Assembly: GCA_020636075.1 (NCBI GenBank)
Contig: JACJYO010000006.1
Location: 434,001 to 498,000, forward strand
Origin: Lewinellaceae bacterium
GTDB taxonomy: Bacteria; Bacteroidota; Bacteroidia; Chitinophagales; Saprospiraceae
Length of the DNA: 64,000 nt
Reading direction: 5' to 3'
The position numbers and the translations under genes are program-made. The notes beneath the pieces were generated by a model. That model saw only the letters and a list, made by a program, of their open reading frames with translations. It was not told the DNA's origin and did not search any database. Of this stretch, positions 19,601-28,600 are shown piece after piece. Position 1 is the first letter of the stretch; every line of letters begins with the position of its first letter.

Positions 19601-22600
19601 GCCGAGTTACGATGATATCGACGAGCCAGCCCTTTCCTGCGGTGGTCAGTTCCCGACGCCGGATTACCTGGAAGGTATTGGCCTGCAAGGCTATCCGTAT
19701 GTTTTTGGCAAGCCAGATGGTTGCTCCATCGGCTGGACGTATGAAGATGGTGTGATTGAAGTATGCGACGGTACGTATAAAGTTGTACGCGAATGGAAAG
19801 TTATTGACTGGTGCGACGGTGGTGTAAATCACTACGACCAGGTGATCAAAGTGCTGGATGAGGAAGGCCCGACTTTCAGCTGCCCGGCGAATATCACGGT
19901 AAGCACCGATCCGTTCACTTGCTGCTCCACAGTTGATCTTCCGGACTTTATTGCAACGGACAACTGCTCGCGCATCAAAGCGGTAACGGCTATGGTAACG
20001 GTAACCGACCCGCAAACGGGCCAGGTGCTGAATATGTACAATGTAGGTGGATCGATGAGCAACTTCCCGGGCAACAACCTGTGGGAGCCGGACACGATGG
20101 TAAACGTAGGCTCGACGCCTTGCTTGCCGATCGGTACGCACCTGGTTCAATACACCTTGGAAGACGACTGCGGCAATACCTCGACTTGCTCGTTCCGCGT
20201 CATTGTACGCGACTACACGCCGCCGGTAGCTGCCTGTGATGAATTTACGGTAGTGGGTATTGGAGTAGACGATCCGTTTGATTGCTACGGTCCTGCGGGC
20301 TTCCTGGATGTACCGCCGGCCCTTGATGCTTGCAGCTTTGCAGGTGTTACCTGGGTTAAAGCCACAACCTTCGACGATGGTTCGTATGACAACTGCGGCG
20401 ATGTTCGCTTCACGATCCGCCGTATGGCGCCGTACAGCGACTGCATCACGGGTCTGAACCCGATCCGCGGCTTCCCGGATTGCGCCAGTCCGTTCCCGAC
20501 ATTCCCGAGCGAATTTGAGCGCGCGATCACGGAAGGTGACTCGATCAAATTCTACTGCTGCGAGGTAGGAACCGAGCAGACGGTAGTTCTGACCGTTTAT
20601 CAATTGGATGTTAACGGCAATATCGTGGTAGGCCCGACGGGCGAACCGGTACGGAACGAGTGTATGATCACGGTATCCGTACAGGATAAGATCAAGCCTG
20701 TGTGCCAGTCTCCGGCGAACGTCACGGTAAGTTGCGAGAACTTCGATCCGAGCCTGTGGGCGTATGGCAAAGCAGCGGTGTATGACAACTGCTGCCTGGA
20801 TACAGCCCAGGTATATCAGGGTCAGTGCGGTTTGTCGCACACGGCGAACTACAACTTCTTTGACACGTTGTGCTCGAAAGGCACGATCACGCGTACCTTC
20901 CGCGCCTTTGACTGCCATGGCCAATCGAGCCAGTGCACGCAGCGCGTGTTTGTCAACTACGAGCAAGACTACTGGCTGAAATTCCCGAACGACGTGATCA
21001 TCACGGTCTGCGACGGTACGGGTAACTACGGCGAGCCTGAGTTCAACGGTGAAGATTGCGAATTGCTGGGTGTATCATTTGAAGACGAGATCTTCACGGT
21101 GGTACCGGATGCCTGCTACAAGATCGAGCGTACGTGGACAGTGATCAACTGGTGCACCTACAGCCCGAACCAGCCTTGTGTTGCCGTACCGAACCCGAAC
21201 CCGAATGCAACGTCGAACAACCCGGCAAACCTGGTTGGCCCGACAATTGCACCGCTGGGTACTCCACAACCGTGGACGCCGACGAACGTACGGGTGAACC
21301 CGACGGACCCGCAGACCACCAACTACTCGGTGTTCTACCACGGTGGTACATACACGAACTATGCTACGGGTGAGCAGATCACGGTACCGAGCATTGCGAA
21401 CAACAACTGCTTCAAGTACAAGCAGATCATCAAGATCATCGACGGTCAGAAGCCTGTGGTCCAGTGCCCGGCCAGCCCGGTTGAGATCTGTGACCTGACA
21501 CCGAACGATTCCCAGTTCTGGAATGAGTCGTACTGGTATGATGCCCAAACGGGTAAACACGACTTGTGCGAAGCACCGACAGATCTGTGCGTTACAGCTA
21601 CCGACTTGTGCTCGGGCTCGAACATCAGCATCCGCTACATCCTGTTCCTGGATCTGAATGGCGACGGAGTGATGGAAACAGTGGTATCGAGCAGCAACCC
21701 GCCTGGTTACAACAATGTACAGTTTGGCAATGCACAGAACCCGAACTTCACAGGTGGCACACCGAGTGCTTTTGACGAGCGTCCGGTACCGGCCAACCAG
21801 AAGTATGGCTTCACGATCCAGAACACGGTAAGCGGCAACGACAAGACTGCCTGCGTACGCTGGAACACGATCCAACAGCCGAACAACTACGTCGTACCGC
21901 AGTTGCCTTACGGCACCCATAAGATCAAGTGGGTGGTTACGGATGGTTGCGGTAACGAAGAAGTATGCGAATACACCTTTGTGGTTAAGGATTGCAAGAA
22001 ACCGACAGTGGTATGCATCAACGGCCTGAGTGTGAACATCATGCCGACGAAAATGATCGCGCTGTGGGATACAGACTTCCTGCAATACACAGAAGATAAC
22101 TGCACACCGTCGAACCTGCTGAAAACAGCGATCCGCAAGTCGGGTACCGGCACGGGCTTCCCGACGAACCCGGATGGCACACCGCAGAAGAGTGTGACCT
22201 TCGATTGCAATGAACTGGGCACCCAGTTTGTGGAATTGTGGTCGATGGATCTGGCCGGCAACGCCGACTACTGCGAGACGTATGTGATCGTACAGGACAA
22301 CATGGGTATCTGCGGCACCAACTTCGGCAACGTAGCCGGTGCGCTGAAAACAGAAGGAACCAATGGTCTTGAAGATGCTACGGTAACACTGACAGGTAGC
22401 CACCCGGCGCTTCCGGGCGGAAGTTTGTTCGATGTAACGAACCAGACAGGTGACTACATGCTGAATGCTGTACCGCTTGCAGGTGACTTTACGCTCACAC
22501 CGATGAAGGACAACGATCCGCTGAACGGCGTATCGACCTTTGACCTGGTGTTGATCAACAAGCACATCCTTGGCCTTGAGCCGCTGAACACGCCGTACAA

Positions 22601-23549
22601 AATGATCGCTGCGGATGCGAACAACAGCCGTTCGATCACGACGTTCGACATTGTTGAGTTGCGTAAGTTGATCCTTGGTATCTACACGGAGTTGCCGAAC
22701 AACACGTCCTGGCGCTTTGTAGACAAGGCTTACAACTTCCCGAACCCGGCCAATCCGTTCTCGACGATCTTCCCTGAGACGAAGCAAATTGCGAACATGC
22801 AAGCAAGCATGGATCAGGAAGACTTTGTGTCGGTTAAAACAGGTGACGTGAACGGCAACGCCGTAACGAGCAGCCTGATGAGCACCGAAGATCGTACAGC
22901 CGGTACGCTGTTGTTCGACGTTGAAGATCGCGCAGTGAAAGCCGGTGAGGAATTCACGGTGACGTTCAAAGCAGCGGAGAAAGTCCAGGGTTACCAGTTC
23001 ACGATGAACTACAACAACCTGGAGTTGGTGAACATCGCCCCGGGAGCAAGCATGCAGTTGGATAACTTTGGCGTATTTGCCAAAGAAGGCGCGCTGACCA
23101 CATCGTGGGATGGCACCAACCAGGCCGAGTTTGCACTGACATTCCGTGCGAAAGCCAACGGCATGCTGAGCCAGATGCTGGGTGTATCGAGCCGGATCAC
23201 GAAAGCCGAGGCATACAATGCAGGTGCTGATCGCCTGAGTGTGGCCTTCCGCTTCAACGGAGCAAACGGTTCGACGATCGCCGGTCTGGGCTTCGAGTTG
23301 TATCAGAACACACCGAACCCCTTCATCAACAAGACACAGATTGGCTTCTACCTGCCGGAGGCAGCCGAAGCAACACTGTCGATCTTTGATGAGTCGGGTC
23401 GGATGATCTTCACGCAGCGTGGCGACTACAGCAAAGGTTACAACGCGGTAACGATTGACCGCGGCGTGCTGAACACTTCGGGTGTGTTGTACTATCAGTT
23501 GGAAACAGCCGATAACAGTGCAACCCGCAAAATGATTCAGTCGAAGTAA
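16641..23549 (+). CDS. Giant HYR-domain adhesin 1 with T9SS sorting domain
   Basis: A 2,302-aa Cys-rich surface protein. The start at 16641 gives a signal peptide ending near TVQAQ. Residues ~45-235 resemble a nidogen-like sandwich (IGTNGFIVF, YPFWDDLD, GNRIQFKYF). HYR-type segments follow (PTITCPNNVTLNLGPGAC; TDVAGNSSSCCFTVTVNEY; FSCPANITVSTDPFTCC). Two copies of an unrecognised ~150-aa domain with the signature YYTT-x-ATT-x-VGN lie at about 17815-18250 and 18805-19310. From residue ~994 to the end the sequence is almost identical to adhesin 2. Near the C-terminus are a dockerin-like segment (STFDLVLINKHILG and TTFDIVELRKLILG, residues ~1958-2015), a cohesin-like domain (~2087-2207), and a type A sorting domain (LYQNTPNPF ... 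LETADNSATRKMIQSK). It is likely exported by T9SS to the cell surface; the ligand is unknown. Confidence 0.9.
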   Translation: MIKKFTQGFPFGASLSVNRWFLVLALPIMLAQTVQAQLNYVPVACADPYVQVFGQPGAVDLGVGDDVIFTNIALPFPFLFYTTSYTTVNIGTNGFIVFLPGTNRGLGNTTLPTATAGAAMYPFWDDLDINTTTSPNGGVYTLAEGTAPNRIFTIEWFEVGHFPDAANQIITFQVKLFENGNRIQFKYFDTVFGGGQAALDDAANATVGLEDVTGATPRPSTLVGFNTAGAVTSGQCIEFILPGACDPIPGPALSVNVTPGTCEGAATVALPTFDPAGCADGVVTGLRYSVNGGAPVDVTLPAANVNITGLTLGANVITWQTYVISSGAIAGISTQIVTVVDNEKPTITCPNNVTLNLGPGACSISYSYNVTATENCPLFGPIQTLQTSSQTQNNNFDGVTFDIQNNGTNPILITGFLAPIIAGAHTVNAYYTTTATTAVGNQANPAAWTLLGSAPVTGNGTAPTTVIPIGGLTLQPGQRKGIYLYLTDLTTFYYANGDLTSTDGTLTIISQNHAAGGAPFVNANVPRAFIGSVLYQQAISLDPALSAGIESGGEFPIGTTTNCFVATDVAGNSSSCCFTVTVNEYPNAIQSLVCNDLVQVSVDENCQAVINADQVLEGGPYGCYNNYIVEFDKTLPFGNGPWVPAVAGPADIGKTYQVRVTDPKTGNKCWGNIKIEDKLPPVLDCLPYSLYCNTSTVPCEGEGPVFSSADPIQFPASIFPHGAGAITVAGNLVSGGSFFDLRNDGPEDIQIFGYEVRFGSDIAGAGGLVPSPQQVNTYYTTSATTYVGNEANPGAWTSSGSASVTVAGNMSEFSYFNLPAPFILPAGATKGIYLHGVNASLVYNSGANSSATPITIGQLTLTPGRANQAEFSIASGLTPRTPNVVIHFALPGDGLPCLPNGLELNVNTFATGGGCYTVNANAGDPVLEPCSAATLCYIDTEVTQNCASGLTKKINRKWTATDASGNTATCIQVIDILRPTFANVDLPPSYDDIDEPALSCGGQFPTPDYLEGIGLQGYPYVFGKPDGCSIGWTYEDGVIEVCDGTYKVVREWKVIDWCDGGVNHYDQVIKVLDEEGPTFSCPANITVSTDPFTCCSTVDLPDFIATDNCSRIKAVTAMVTVTDPQTGQVLNMYNVGGSMSNFPGNNLWEPDTMVNVGSTPCLPIGTHLVQYTLEDDCGNTSTCSFRVIVRDYTPPVAACDEFTVVGIGVDDPFDCYGPAGFLDVPPALDACSFAGVTWVKATTFDDGSYDNCGDVRFTIRRMAPYSDCITGLNPIRGFPDCASPFPTFPSEFERAITEGDSIKFYCCEVGTEQTVVLTVYQLDVNGNIVVGPTGEPVRNECMITVSVQDKIKPVCQSPANVTVSCENFDPSLWAYGKAAVYDNCCLDTAQVYQGQCGLSHTANYNFFDTLCSKGTITRTFRAFDCHGQSSQCTQRVFVNYEQDYWLKFPNDVIITVCDGTGNYGEPEFNGEDCELLGVSFEDEIFTVVPDACYKIERTWTVINWCTYSPNQPCVAVPNPNPNATSNNPANLVGPTIAPLGTPQPWTPTNVRVNPTDPQTTNYSVFYHGGTYTNYATGEQITVPSIANNNCFKYKQIIKIIDGQKPVVQCPASPVEICDLTPNDSQFWNESYWYDAQTGKHDLCEAPTDLCVTATDLCSGSNISIRYILFLDLNGDGVMETVVSSSNPPGYNNVQFGNAQNPNFTGGTPSAFDERPVPANQKYGFTIQNTVSGNDKTACVRWNTIQQPNNYVVPQLPYGTHKIKWVVTDGCGNEEVCEYTFVVKDCKKPTVVCINGLSVNIMPTKMIALWDTDFLQYTEDNCTPSNLLKTAIRKSGTGTGFPTNPDGTPQKSVTFDCNELGTQFVELWSMDLAGNADYCETYVIVQDNMGICGTNFGNVAGALKTEGTNGLEDATVTLTGSHPALPGGSLFDVTNQTGDYMLNAVPLAGDFTLTPMKDNDPLNGVSTFDLVLINKHILGLEPLNTPYKMIAADANNSRSITTFDIVELRKLILGIYTELPNNTSWRFVDKAYNFPNPANPFSTIFPETKQIANMQASMDQEDFVSVKTGDVNGNAVTSSLMSTEDRTAGTLLFDVEDRAVKAGEEFTVTFKAAEKVQGYQFTMNYNNLELVNIAPGASMQLDNFGVFAKEGALTTSWDGTNQAEFALTFRAKANGMLSQMLGVSSRITKAEAYNAGADRLSVAFRFNGANGSTIAGLGFELYQNTPNPFINKTQIGFYLPEAAEATLSIFDESGRMIFTQRGDYSKGYNAVTIDRGVLNTSGVLYYQLETADNSATRKMIQSK

Positions 23550-23714
23550 GGTTTGAAGGTTACTGGTTAGAAGGTTAGAAGGTTTTCACCATCTCGAATG
23601 TTGTAAACCTTCTAACTTTCAAACCAGAAACTGTCTAACTTGAAAGCGGCAAACGAGCCTTGCCGCAGAAGGAATAACCCGCCTACGGCAGTTGAAAAGG
23701 CTACGGCGGGCAAA
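23550..23714. other. Copy-specific spacer after adhesin 1
   Basis: This 165-bp stretch has a loose palindrome (ggtttgaaggtt near 23551 and accttctaactttcaaacc near 23607-23626). It is unlike the spacer after adhesin 2, although both flanking segments are shared between the copies. Confidence 0.6.
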
Positions 23715-23913
23715 CCAGGAATCGATTTTAACATACTTTAAAATCGGTTTTTGGGATGGCCTCTCTCCAAATGCTGGAGGGGGGCTTTTTTATTTACCCG
23801 CCGAAGCCTCGGCGAAGGCGGGTTACCCAAGCGAAGCCTTGGCGTAGGCGGGTTACCTCAACCGAAGCCTTTTCAACTGCCGTAGCCTTGGCGTAGGCTG
23901 TGGCGTAGGCGGA
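23715..23913 (+). repeat. Shared 3' UTR of module 1 with terminator and gcctacggcgg-type repeats
   Basis: From ccaggaatcgattttaacat onward this segment is nearly the same as 32669-32838 downstream of adhesin 2. It holds a terminator at 23757-23796, then an array of short repeats such as gaagcctcggcgaaggcggg and cgtagccttggcgtaggc. Module 1 has one extra repeat unit. Confidence 0.85.
23757..23796 (+). terminator. Intrinsic terminator of adhesin 1
   Basis: The stem cctctctcc/ggaggggg with loop aaatgct is followed by cttttttattta. It is duplicated at 32713-32750. Confidence 0.85.
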
Positions 23914-24171
23914 AAATACCCCCGTGTCATATCACATTGTGCTAGTTTGTTTTTTCTACAAAAGAATCGCATTCAAAGTCTTAGAACGAGTGCAACAATC
24001 CTGTAGTTGAAGATGAAATAGGTGTCGTTTATCCCTTTTTGGGGTTCTTTTTAGAAAAACCTTAGAAACTTTAAAAAAAACCTTCTATTTTAGCCAATAT
24101 TGACTTTTTGAGTACTTACTATGCCTTTACATAGAGGAACTCAGTTTTAATCCACAATAAAAATTAATCTC
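23914..24171. other. Upstream region of module 2
   Basis: AT-rich non-coding DNA. It contains ttttaatcca at 24145-24154 and ttaatctc at 24164-24171, both also found before the module 1 leader ORF. No gene is seen; the module 2 promoter is presumably here. Confidence 0.4.
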
Positions 24172-24219
24172 GTGAAAAGGATTTTTCTAGTTCCAGAATC
24201 CAGCTATTTGGGTTTATAG
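24172..24219 (+). CDS. Leader peptide of module 2 (15 aa)
   Basis: The frame GTG AAA AGG ... TAG encodes MKRIFLVPESSYLGL and is followed within 7 bp by a terminator-like hairpin. The start region is shared with the module 1 leader (tctc, then A/G TGAAAAGG), while the residues after MKR differ. It lies before the lipoprotein gene, whereas the module 1 leader lies after it. Confidence 0.5.
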   Translation: MKRIFLVPESSYLGL

Positions 24220-24225
24220 TATTTT

Positions 24226-24280
24226 AAAAAAGTAGTGATCATCGGTATTTCGTAGCCGGTGGCCACTACTTTTTTATTTA
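24226..24280 (+). terminator. Terminator/attenuator-like hairpin before the module 2 lipoprotein
   Basis: The 12-bp stem aaaaaagtagtg/cactactttttt (24226-24237 with 24264-24275) has extra pairing in the loop and a T-rich 3' side. It stands between the leader ORF and the first structural gene. Confidence 0.75.
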
Positions 24281-24316
24281 TTGATACCCGGGTGGCGCAA
24301 TCTTTAGAAAACGCAT

Positions 24317-24865
24317 ATGCGTGTATTACAACAATTAGTTGTGTTGCTGATAGTCATGTTGTTCACAGCATGTAACCAGGAATCGGCAATTAAGAAGCGC
24401 GAAGCTGAACAATTCATTCAGGCATCGGAAACTCGGGCAATGCAATTGCAGGAGGCTTCAATAGTTTACAAACGTTTATACGGTGAGGTTGTAGCACTTA
24501 AGACTGCTCTGGAACAGAGTGCAGCCGAACAGAAATTGAATATACCCGATGCCGATGCCTTGTTGGAAAAATTAATAGCCATGGAAATAAGAGCAAAAGA
24601 TGGCGCGACTGAAGCTGGAGAATTATCGAGTGCCCTGAACGTGTCAGTGCAACAAATGCGTGATTCGACAAACCTGGATATTGAGTTTTACGAAAAAGTC
24701 TTTAAAAACAATTATGAGCCCAAGTACCAGACATACTTAAAAGCTGTAAAAGAACTGGAGGTGATCGTAAATGATATTCAAATGACAATGACTAATGCAG
24801 GGATTGACATCCCTGAACCAGCGCTGGATTTACTGGATGAACCCGAAGGCGGTGCGGAAGATTAA
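24317..24865 (+). CDS. Coiled-coil-like lipoprotein of adhesin module 2
   Basis: A 182-aa protein of unrecognised family. The lipoprotein signal has its acylated Cys at residue 19 (MLFTAC). The mature chain is mostly helical, with long Lys/Glu/Ala/Leu runs (KKREAEQFIQASETRAMQLQ; VVALKTALEQSAAEQK; LKAVKELEVIVNDIQ), and ends in an acidic tail (LLDEPEGGAED). Position, size and composition match the module 1 lipoprotein, but the sequences have diverged almost fully. It is the first structural gene of module 2, with a 246-bp gap to the small secreted gene in which I see no further gene. Function is unknown. Confidence 0.78.
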   Translation: MRVLQQLVVLLIVMLFTACNQESAIKKREAEQFIQASETRAMQLQEASIVYKRLYGEVVALKTALEQSAAEQKLNIPDADALLEKLIAMEIRAKDGATEAGELSSALNVSVQQMRDSTNLDIEFYEKVFKNNYEPKYQTYLKAVKELEVIVNDIQMTMTNAGIDIPEPALDLLDEPEGGAED

Positions 24866-25111
24866 GATATTGAGAAAGGAGGTTGTTTACTAGGAAAGTT
24901 ACTCTAATAGAATCTCAAAATACATAAAGATTAACTGGATGACTATGAATGTTTTGTCAATGAATACACCAGGATTTCTTTCCAAATATCGGTTATACCC
25001 ATTGGCGTAATCTACCCTATAAATTGAATCAAGTTATGCGTTCACTCAACTGTAATTACCAGGATTAGAAATGTTTTAATTGTTCCAGTATTCACATAAA
25101 AATTTTAACCT

Positions 25112-25576
25112 ATGAATTTTTCACACTTCGTTTCAAGTCGCCGGAAAATACGTAGCCAGTGTTTGATCATTCCATTCCTGTTGCTACTTTTCCTTATGGC
25201 TTTTTCTATTGAAAGCCGGGCACAAGGGACAAACGACCCATCAGTTTTTGTCCCAACCCAACTTTCCGACAGTTATGTTTCTACGCTTGTGCCCCTACCA
25301 CAAGGACAGGCGATTGATAATTTGGAAACGGCAATTGACCAGCTTCGCAGCACGCTGTCTGCGCAATCTGGCCTTAATGAAGCTATCTGGGATATCAAGA
25401 TCACTTATTTTGAGGCAATCCGTCAGGATATTGCCGACCAGGCTATGCCGGCCATTGAGGCCGTTTTCGCTCAGGTGAACAAATCTTTAACACCCAGAGC
25501 AGCGAAGTATAACTATACTGACAATGCCATGCTCCAGTCATTTGTGGATGAGGCCATGACCCTGACCCACAACTAA
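25112..25576 (+). CDS. Small secreted protein of adhesin module 2
   Basis: A 154-aa exported protein. A long signal peptide covers about residues 1-38 (CLIIPFLLLLFLMAFSIESRAQ). The mature part is mainly helical (IDNLETAIDQLRSTLSAQSG; IWDIKITYFEAIRQDIADQ) and ends LQSFVDEAMTLTHN, which parallels the end of the module 1 protein (QSYYNEAAQMLQN). Position, size, signal peptide and C-terminal pattern make them paralogues despite low identity. It ends 57 bp before the giant adhesin start, so co-transcription is likely. I recognise no known family. Confidence 0.8.
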   Translation: MNFSHFVSSRRKIRSQCLIIPFLLLLFLMAFSIESRAQGTNDPSVFVPTQLSDSYVSTLVPLPQGQAIDNLETAIDQLRSTLSAQSGLNEAIWDIKITYFEAIRQDIADQAMPAIEAVFAQVNKSLTPRAAKYNYTDNAMLQSFVDEAMTLTHN

Positions 25577-25633
25577 GCTTTATTCACAGCTTAGCCTTCC
25601 TATCTTATTGAAAAACAAAATAATCTCGTTCTC

Positions 25634-28600
25634 ATGAATAGAAAGAACTACACGTTAAAAATGCTAGGTAGTTTTGCTTTGGCAGTGATCTGTGTTTCAC
25701 TTCAAGCACAAACTATAGGGATGACCTGGACGACGGGTGCGTTTGCTGCAGAGCCCGGTTGGGAAGTCATCGATCTTGCCACGAATACTGTGGTATTTTG
25801 TGAACAGTCCGGTGGTACCGCTCCAGTTGCGGGTACGACTAACCTGTCGCTTGCTGCAGGTACCTATCAGGTCACGGGCTTTGATTCTTATGGTGATGGC
25901 TGGAATGGAGGGACACTTGTGTTTACACAGGGTTCAACCACGCTTTTCAGCACGACCGGCCCGCCCAATCCGGGCACCGGCTTTACCCCGGGTAACAACG
26001 CATGCCCTGGCCCAAGCCCAGTTAATGGAGTCAGCTCGGCCATATTAGGTACATTTGTTGTGGTTGCTCCGGATTGCCAAATTACCTGTCCTGCAAACAT
26101 TACGGTTGGATCTGATCCTGATATGTGTGGCGCTTTTGTAGACGTTCCCCAGCCGGTCACGTCTGATTGTGCCGGTATCTTTCCGTCATTTGCTTCAGCA
26201 GTTACACCATTAAATTTTGCCGGCACACTTACGAATACACCGGTAACTATTACTGCTGCATTCCCTCCGGCTATTGGTGATGGTACCCTTACAGTAACAT
26301 ACCAGGGTGACTTTGATTTGACAACTGAAACTTCTGTGATCATTGACGAAAATGGTGTGCAGGTAGGCATCATTGGTGCTAATGGCAACCAATGTGGTCA
26401 GGATATCGATGTATTTCCGGTCACGGTGGCCCAATATACTGCCTGGGCTGCTGATGGTGTTATAACCTTTACGTTGCTGCCAGATGCTCAGGTGAATCAA
26501 CTTAACTGTGCTGGCGGCGAGTTTGTGCAGATGACTATCGATATGCCTGTAGCATCCGTTCCGCCTTATGTGAACGACTATAATTTTACGGAGGATGCCA
26601 GCGATAATTATCCTGTGGGTACAACAACTGTTGTTTGGACGACTCAGGATGCTACCGGGCAATTTATTACCTGTTCTATGACGGTAACCGTGGTCGATGA
26701 TATCCAGCCGGTCATTAACTGTCCGCAGGATATAACCTATAATCTTGCTCCGGGTGAATGCGCCATCTATCATGATTATGAAGTGACAGCTGAGGATAAC
26801 TGCCCGATTCAGGGATCGGTATCCAATCCAGTGAATCCTGCGTTAACAAACAATGGGCAGGCCGGAATTATGTTCACGGTGGAAAATAAAAAACCATTCC
26901 CGATTACGATTTCAAGCTTTGACTTGTCTTTCCGACCTGGCACATTTTCTTTTTATACGATTGAAGTCTGGGCTACTACCACGGCAACTACGCACACAGG
27001 TAACCAGACCAATGCTGCTGCCTGGACAAAGATTGGCCCTGATCAAAATCTGGATGGACCATTTAACCTGAACGTATTAAGAAATGTTAGTGCAGGACCA
27101 GGCATTGTAATCCCTGCAAATTCTTCCAGAGGGGTGTATGTTACTTCCCAGCAGTTTTTTGCCGGCAGCCCAATGGTTTGTGAACCGAATGCCACCGGCG
27201 TTATTGAAGATGACTATATCCGTATTGATAAATCGGCGGGTACGCTTCTCGTTTACCCATTTGGAGGTCCAGGTACTTTCGCGAATTACATCTTTTATGG
27301 CAATCTTAACTATGCAGTTCCGGATCTGCCGGTCATGCAAACTGCCGGCTTGCCTTCCGGTGCTGAATTCCCAATTGGGACGACCCAAAACTGCTTTATC
27401 ACCTCTGATGAAGCGGGTAACACAAATACCTGTTGCTTTAATGTAACGGTAAATGAGTACGCTAATCCCATTCAGTCGCTGGTTTGCAACGATTTGGTAC
27501 AGGTATCGGTAGACGAAAACTGCCAGGCCGTTATCAATGCCGACCAGGTCCTGGAAGGTGGTCCTTATGGTTGTTATAATAATTACATTGTTGAATTGGA
27601 TAAAATACTGCCCTTTGGTAACGGCCCATGGGTACCCGCTGTAGTCGGCCCTGCTGATATCGGCAAAACGTACCAGGTGCGCGTGACCGATCCAAAAACC
27701 GGCAACAAGTGCTGGGGCAATATCAAAATCGAAGACAAACTGCCTCCGGTGCTGGATTGTCCTCCAGGCTCAGTGGCCTGTAATGTCGACCCGGCTCCAA
27801 CTTCTATGACCGGTCCTGTTGCGGGGCCCCCGATGCAATTACAAAGTATTACAACTGGTGGGAATACGGGTAACCCGGGTGGTTTGGTGTTCTTCAACAT
27901 CGACAATCTTTCGGGTGGTGATATTGAACTGACAGAAATTGGTTTAAGTATTAACGCTAATTCAACCGTTGAGATTTGGACCAAAGCCGGTACGCACGTA
28001 GGTTTTGAGACCAACCAGGCTGCCTGGACGCTTTCGGGTACTGCCGATGCTACCACGGGCGCTACGGGTATTGGTGTGTTGACACCGGCTCCGATCACGA
28101 CAGGTCCGATCGTACTTCCTCCGGGTATTACAGGTGTTGGCCTGATTGCCCCCAGTGCCCAACACAACTATACCAACGGTACCGGTGCAAACCAAACCTT
28201 TACCGATGGTACGGTTACGCTGACCATGGGTACTGCGTTGAACTTCCCCTGGAACGCTCCGGTTTTTGACCCGCGTGTATGGAATGGCTACATTATTTAC
28301 AATACAGCCGGTGTAGGTGGAGTTCCCTACCCGAACGGACTGGAATTTAATGTAAATGTCTTCCCGACAGGCACAGCAGGTTGTTACACGGTAACAGCCG
28401 GCGCCGGCGATCCGGTATTGGAGCCTTGTTCGGATGCCTCGCTGTGCTACCTGGATACGGAGGTAACTCAAGATTGTGCTTCCGGCCTGACGAAGATCAT
28501 CAACCGTAAATGGACGGCTACCGATGCCAGCGGCAACACCGCTACCTGCATCCAGGTGATTGAAGTACGCCGGCCGACGATGGCCAGTGTTGATCTTCCA

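Noticed and set aside
19158..22802. Long antisense frames of ~575-602 codons inside adhesin 1 (and the same at 27962-31801 in adhesin 2)
   Set aside because: They are by-products of strong codon bias in the sense gene. Their translations are Arg/Val/His-rich without domains or signal peptides, and they are copied only because the sense gene is copied.
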